A DNA stretch of 64,000 nucleotides from Verrucomicrobiia bacterium (GTDB lineage: Bacteria; Verrucomicrobiota; Verrucomicrobiia; Verrucomicrobiales; Akkermansiaceae), in NCBI GenBank assembly GCA_030431475.1, contig JAUIJD010000004.1, forward strand, positions 51,194 to 115,193, in the 5' to 3' direction. Shown in pieces: positions 60,352 to 64,000 of the stretch. Numbering within the stretch: position 1 is the first letter of the stretch; every line of letters starts with the position of its first letter. The notes below the pieces were generated by a model. That model did not search any database. It saw only the letters and a program-made list of their open reading frames with translations, and was not told the origin of the DNA. The translations under genes and the position numbers were made by a program.

Positions 60352-61512
60352 CTACCAGTCACGCGCCGGCCGGTCGATCGGGGAGGCGACTGTCGAAGCC
60401 CGTCCGGGCACCAGCGACTTGAGCGACAGCGCTCGCTTTTCGATGCCGAACCAGCTCGCCAGTCCGGCCGCGATCGCCAGCACGAAGACCAGCACCACCC
60501 ACCCCGGCGAACCCATGCCGCCGAGTTCGATGAGCAGATTGATCAAAAGGAAGTGGTAGATGTAGACCCCGTAGGAAATGTCGGCACCATTCAGGAGACG
60601 CGAAGACAGCCCGCGGTGACTGTACGCGGCCGAGACCGTCAACAGCGCCAAGAGCATCCGCTCCGGGAGGTAGCCGGCATAGAACAACCAAGCCATCGGA
60701 CCTTCCCGACCGACGCCGTACGTCCGCAGCGCCGCGAACACCGCATACGCCGTCAGATGGATCCACACCTTGCCCTCAAGCCAGCCCTTCACCCGGTCGA
60801 AGTGGCGGTGCAGCCAGATCCCGAGGACGAACATCCACCAATGGGGCACCGCGCTGACAAACAGGAGCTTCGGCACGAGCCCCGCATCGGTGAAACCTCC
60901 GGGACCGTTGATCCGATGGTCGACGAAGCAGAAGGCGGCGAAGGACAGGAGGAAGCTCAGAGGGAGAACCACCCGCCTCCACACGCGCCCGCCTCCGCGG
61001 GGAAAGGCGAGGAGATAGACGAGCGGGACCATCGCATAGAACTGCAGCTCGACGGAGATCGTCCATAGCGCGCCATTCACCGTCCCCACCCCGAACTCGC
61101 GGAAGAACTCCGGATTGTAGAACTGGCCGAAGGTCAGTTGACCGCCCAGCCAGGCCCAGAATCCGACCGAACCGACGACCTCCGGGCGCAGAAATCCAAA
61201 GATCCCGAGGATGAGAACGCTGACGCCCACGCACACCAGCAAGGCCGGGTAGATGCGCAACCCGCGCCTCCAGAAATACGCCAGAGGCCGGTCGCGGGAG
61301 CGCTCCCACGATCCCGCGATCAGAAATCCGCTGATCACGAAGAACACCGCCACCCCGGGGAAGAGGATGACCCCATCGAGCAGCGCGAGCAGCCAGCCGG
61401 GCCCGGTTTCGAGAAGCTGCGTGTGCCCCACCGCATGAACGAACACCACCTGGAACGACGCCAGCAGGCGGATCAGGTCGAAGTTGTTGAGGCGCGCGTT
61501 CATGGTGCTCAT
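60352..61512 (-). CDS. Acyltransferase family 3 membrane protein
   Basis: A 386-residue polytopic protein of the acyltransferase 3 family: RLNNFDLIRLLASFQVVFVHAVGH holds the catalytic His pair region near residue 26, followed by the Arg-rich loop LAYFWRRGLRIYPALLVC and about nine further membrane helices. These enzymes O-acylate extracellular or periplasmic sugars. Its ATG overlaps the stop of the SGNH hydrolase gene (ATGA at 61509-61512). The hydrolase and acyltransferase pair could put on and take off acyl groups; that is inference. ATG at 61503 is an alternative start. Confidence 0.88.
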   Translation of the reverse strand: MSTMNARLNNFDLIRLLASFQVVFVHAVGHTQLLETGPGWLLALLDGVILFPGVAVFFVISGFLIAGSWERSRDRPLAYFWRRGLRIYPALLVCVGVSVLILGIFGFLRPEVVGSVGFWAWLGGQLTFGQFYNPEFFREFGVGTVNGALWTISVELQFYAMVPLVYLLAFPRGGGRVWRRVVLPLSFLLSFAAFCFVDHRINGPGGFTDAGLVPKLLFVSAVPHWWMFVLGIWLHRHFDRVKGWLEGKVWIHLTAYAVFAALRTYGVGREGPMAWLFYAGYLPERMLLALLTVSAAYSHRGLSSRLLNGADISYGVYIYHFLLINLLIELGGMGSPGWVVLVFVLAIAAGLASWFGIEKRALSLKSLVPGRASTVASPIDRPARDW

Positions 61513-63251
61513 TGGCGCTCGATCCTCAGGAACAGTTTCTCCCGGCCGTCCGGCAACGGCACGACGACGGTGGTCTCGGAGACACCGGGAGCCCCGGCAA
61601 TGCCGGACACCAGCACCTCATCGAAAGTCTCGAGATCGTCCGAGCCGCTGACCAGGTAGCTCTCGGCGTCGCTCGAAACAAACCGGAGCTCGACCTCCGG
61701 CCCGGAGCCCGCCTCGAAATCGAACGCGGCCTCGAGGATGCGAAAACCCACGGGTGCCGGAGCAATCACCGAATCGGCAAGCTGCAGGAACGCCGGCGCA
61801 TAGTCCCGGAGATCACTGTCCTGAAAGCTGACACGGGCGGAGGGATCGACGGCGGTGCCGACCACCGCGAAGGTCAGCATCCCGTCCCGACCCCGCCCGA
61901 AGTTCACGAAGTCGCGCAGCGCGGTCGTGCTCATGCTCACCACTTCGCCGGTCTGCAGCCCGAGAGGCACCTGAATCGATCCCAGCAAGGTCCCGGTGAC
62001 CCCGTTGCCGGAGGGGTCGTTCCCGGGAGCATCCGTCCAGTCGATCGTGTCTTCGGTCCAGTCGTCCTCGCCGTCAGCGATCCCATACACCTCGAAGGTG
62101 GAAGCGACCGGATTGTCGTCGCAGCAGTTCGAGAACGTCGGATTCGATCCCGGCGCACCCCAGAAGATCAGGTTGAATCGAGCCTCATCCCACTGCTTCG
62201 GGAGTCCCGAGAGATCCAGCTTGAGGTAGAACTTCGCCCGCTGTCCCGGTGCCGAACTCGCCACCACATACGGCTGATCCGCCACATCCGTGCCTTCGCC
62301 CAGCCGGGTGCCTCCGTTCCCGAGCACGCACGCGTCCGCCCCGGCCAGCCCGTCGCCATCGGGATCGTCCAGCGGTGTCACGATCGCCACCGCGGCCTTC
62401 CCCTTCACCCGCTGATAGCCCTGCCAGAAGCGGACCGCCATCTTCCGGTGCCCGGCGTTGTAGGGATGGACGCCATCGCCAAGGCCAGTGAAGAAGTCCT
62501 GCGTGTTGTTCGCGGCGGGGAAGCTGATGCCGGTGTTTTCAGGATCCAGCGGCGTGTAGTTGTCGATGAGGAAAAACCGCCCGGGGTGCGAAGCCGCGTA
62601 AGCGGCATGAACCGTCGCCACCACCTCCTCGTTGAACGGCTCGATTCTCGCGCCATTGGCGGCGGCGTTGCCGATGTTGGAGCCATCGGCGACCGGCGGG
62701 ATCTTCGCCATCACCACCGCCGCGGTCCCGCTCTTCGACAGAATGGCGTCGAGAAGCGCCTCGTAGGCGGACCTCCAACCGGCGACCTCGCCCGGCGTGG
62801 CCGGCGTGGCGCTCTGATACCCGACGTTGTTGGTGCCGATCTGGAGAAGGATCACATCGCTCGCCGCGACCGGGATCGTGTCGTCGTCGACCAGGGCCTC
62901 AATGCCCTCGATCGTGTCGCCCGGGTACCCGCTGTGCGAGATGAACTTCAGCGGCTTCTCGTTCAGATGCCACTTCCCGGCGTCAGCCACGAGCGTCCCG
63001 CCCGCATCGTCGAGATTCGAGCCGATGATCGAATAGTTGCCGAGACCGTCGGAGGCCTCGAGAAAACGTTCGAGGAAGTAGCGGTAGCCGCCCCGGCCGT
63101 AGGTCCCGCTGTTCGGCCCGCCCAGCGCCCCCGCCGTGATCGAGTCGCCGATCGGCAGGATCTTCGTCGGCGGCTCCCCGAAGGCACCCGCGACCAGCAG
63201 TGCCATGGCGGCAGCACGAAGGGCGCCGCCCGATTTCGGGTGGGTGAGCAT
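61509..63251 (-). CDS. Secreted SGNH/GDSL hydrolase with C-terminal beta domains
   Basis: A 580-residue exported protein. A signal peptide (about 1-25) precedes the SGNH block I ILPIGDSITAG with the catalytic Ser, block III near LLQIGTNNVG, and the Asp-x-x-His of block V near DGVHPYNAGH. After about residue 290 come an EF-hand-like DDPDGDGLAG, a DNRLRE-like beta-sandwich (FYLKLDLSGLPKQWDEARFNLIF..., quoted as LKLDLSGLPKQ) and a final beta domain. It should act as an esterase on extracellular polysaccharide or lipid. Internal ATG (about residue 16) is possible. Coupled to the acyltransferase by overlap. Confidence 0.85.
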   Translation of the reverse strand: MLTHPKSGGALRAAAMALLVAGAFGEPPTKILPIGDSITAGALGGPNSGTYGRGGYRYFLERFLEASDGLGNYSIIGSNLDDAGGTLVADAGKWHLNEKPLKFISHSGYPGDTIEGIEALVDDDTIPVAASDVILLQIGTNNVGYQSATPATPGEVAGWRSAYEALLDAILSKSGTAAVVMAKIPPVADGSNIGNAAANGARIEPFNEEVVATVHAAYAASHPGRFFLIDNYTPLDPENTGISFPAANNTQDFFTGLGDGVHPYNAGHRKMAVRFWQGYQRVKGKAAVAIVTPLDDPDGDGLAGADACVLGNGGTRLGEGTDVADQPYVVASSAPGQRAKFYLKLDLSGLPKQWDEARFNLIFWGAPGSNPTFSNCCDDNPVASTFEVYGIADGEDDWTEDTIDWTDAPGNDPSGNGVTGTLLGSIQVPLGLQTGEVVSMSTTALRDFVNFGRGRDGMLTFAVVGTAVDPSARVSFQDSDLRDYAPAFLQLADSVIAPAPVGFRILEAAFDFEAGSGPEVELRFVSSDAESYLVSGSDDLETFDEVLVSGIAGAPGVSETTVVVPLPDGREKLFLRIERQ

Positions 63252-63278
63252 GTCCAGGGGGCTGAGGGCGTCTCCCGG

Positions 63279-64000
63279 CTATGCCATCGGACCCGCCGCG
63301 TCGCAAGCTCCGCGATGGCGTAGCCCGGCCCGGATGCTGCGGGCCAGTCGCTCCCACTCCGGCTTTCCGCGACACTCAGCGGCGGTCCACGGCAGGGTGA
63401 AGGTCCAGTTGTGCGGGCCCACGGTTCCCGGGCTGTTAATCCGGTCCGTCATCCCGAACAAGTCGGTGATCATGATCGCCGCATAGCGCGAACGACACGC
63501 CATGAGCGCATCGATGAGCCGCCACAGCTTCTCTTCGTCGAAGTCGCCCGTATCCTCGATTCCCGCGAAATCGGCGAGGCGCCGGAGGCCTTCCCGGGTC
63601 TCCTGGCGATCCTCCTCGTCCTCGTTGTCCGGCGAGGCCCGACGGACGAAGTCCGCCCACATCGCCGGGATCGAGTCGTGATCGTGCGTGGCGTAGGTGG
63701 CGAAGGTCGTCTCCGGGATCTCGCCCCCGGGCACCACCACCCCCTCCTCATCGAAGTCCCAATGCGGGATCCTGAACCCGCAGATCCCCAGCGAGTAGAG
63801 ATGGGGTCGCACGTAGTCCGGCACACAGCCGAGGTCCTCCCCGATCACCTCGCCGTCGCCCGCGGCCTCCTGGACCATCTTCAGCCGGACTTCACCCTCG
63901 GCGCGATTCGCGGCGCAGTTCGTCTCGGTGTCGTCGGGCCGCGGCACCCATCCCGGCAAGGGCCCGCCGGTCTTCTCCGCCGCCTCCTCCTTCGTAAGGT
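63279..64000 (-). CDS. malQ: 4-alpha-glucanotransferase (GH77), N-terminus cut by window edge
   Basis: About 240 C-terminal residues are visible; the reading frame runs to the right edge without a start. The acid/base Glu is in GEDLGCVPDYVRPHLYSLG (the family motif is EDLG), and ATHDHDSIPAMWADF holds the catalytic Asp of the GTHDND-type block. This is the disproportionating enzyme of maltodextrin metabolism. It ends the minus-strand run at the right edge, 27 bases before the SGNH gene. Confidence 0.9.
   Translation of the reverse strand, partial: LTKEEAAEKTGGPLPGWVPRPDDTETNCAANRAEGEVRLKMVQEAAGDGEVIGEDLGCVPDYVRPHLYSLGICGFRIPHWDFDEEGVVVPGGEIPETTFATYATHDHDSIPAMWADFVRRASPDNEDEEDRQETREGLRRLADFAGIEDTGDFDEEKLWRLIDALMACRSRYAAIMITDLFGMTDRINSPGTVGPHNWTFTLPWTAAECRGKPEWERLARSIRAGLRHRGACDAAGPMA

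Overview
The window is 64 kb of GC-rich, gene-dense bacterial chromosome that looks like a member of the Verrucomicrobiota (Verrucomicrobiae). This is an inference from several traits together: a PEP-CTERM secreted protein, a sulfatase, a repeat protein with Trp-Asp-Pro motifs, choice-of-anchor-Q beta-helix repeats, a bactofilin, a MoxR/DUF58/VWA cluster with a DUF4175-like partner, and short dispersed repeats between genes. No 16S rRNA gene is present, so the placement is not proven. There is no rRNA operon, insertion sequence, CRISPR array, prophage or integrase. The only RNA gene seen is one tRNA-Val.

Layout. 1-2.0 kb: an alpha-glucan locus (GH13 amylase cut by the left edge, MFS sugar carrier). 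2.0-2.5 kb: repeat-bearing spacer and tRNA-Val(CAC). 2.5-8.6 kb: one giant secreted beta-helix protein gene whose frame is broken by a single in-frame TGA. 8.9-14.9 kb: GNAT, glycosyltransferase and HAD genes with overlapping starts, a beta-CASP metallo-hydrolase, a cysteine-synthase-like enzyme and a PEP-CTERM protein. 14.9-21.1 kb: AIM24-like protein, ribosomal protein L9, DnaB, a stand-alone Lon N-domain, GYF-domain membrane protein, bactofilin and FHA protein. 21.2-29.6 kb: repeat protein, sulfatase, a double-domain HtrA-like protein, low-molecular-weight phosphatase, ROK-like protein. 29.6-32.0 kb: feoA-feoB-Cys-rich small protein. 32.1-36.1 kb: ResB/CcsA cytochrome c assembly and a lipoprotein; then psd.

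From 37.1 kb to the right edge every gene is on the minus strand, many joined by 4-base start/stop overlaps. The order of transcription is malQ (cut by the right edge), a SGNH hydrolase and acyltransferase pair, engB, an Mpv17-like membrane protein, a PQQ-propeller protein, then a six-gene cluster (moxR, DUF58, two large VWA membrane proteins, a 1,266-residue coiled-coil membrane protein, a cyclase-fold secreted protein). It continues with purD-pyrR-unknown-pyrB and hemX-hemA-hemC-cobA/hemD.

How the genes work together. The heme branch (glutamyl-tRNA to uroporphyrinogen III and its methylation), the CcsA/ResB cytochrome c assembly pair and the Feo iron importer are three parts of iron and heme economy within 12 kb. 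The MoxR-to-cyclase cluster reads as an envelope-spanning machine: a cytoplasmic AAA+ chaperone, VWA proteins with intact metal-binding motifs, a membrane-anchored coiled coil and an exported alpha-barrel. Its function is unknown and it is the best candidate here for an undescribed system. Other points worth checking are the TGA-split giant gene, two families of dispersed repeats, and the HtrA-like protein with a PDZ domain inserted in a degenerate protease domain.
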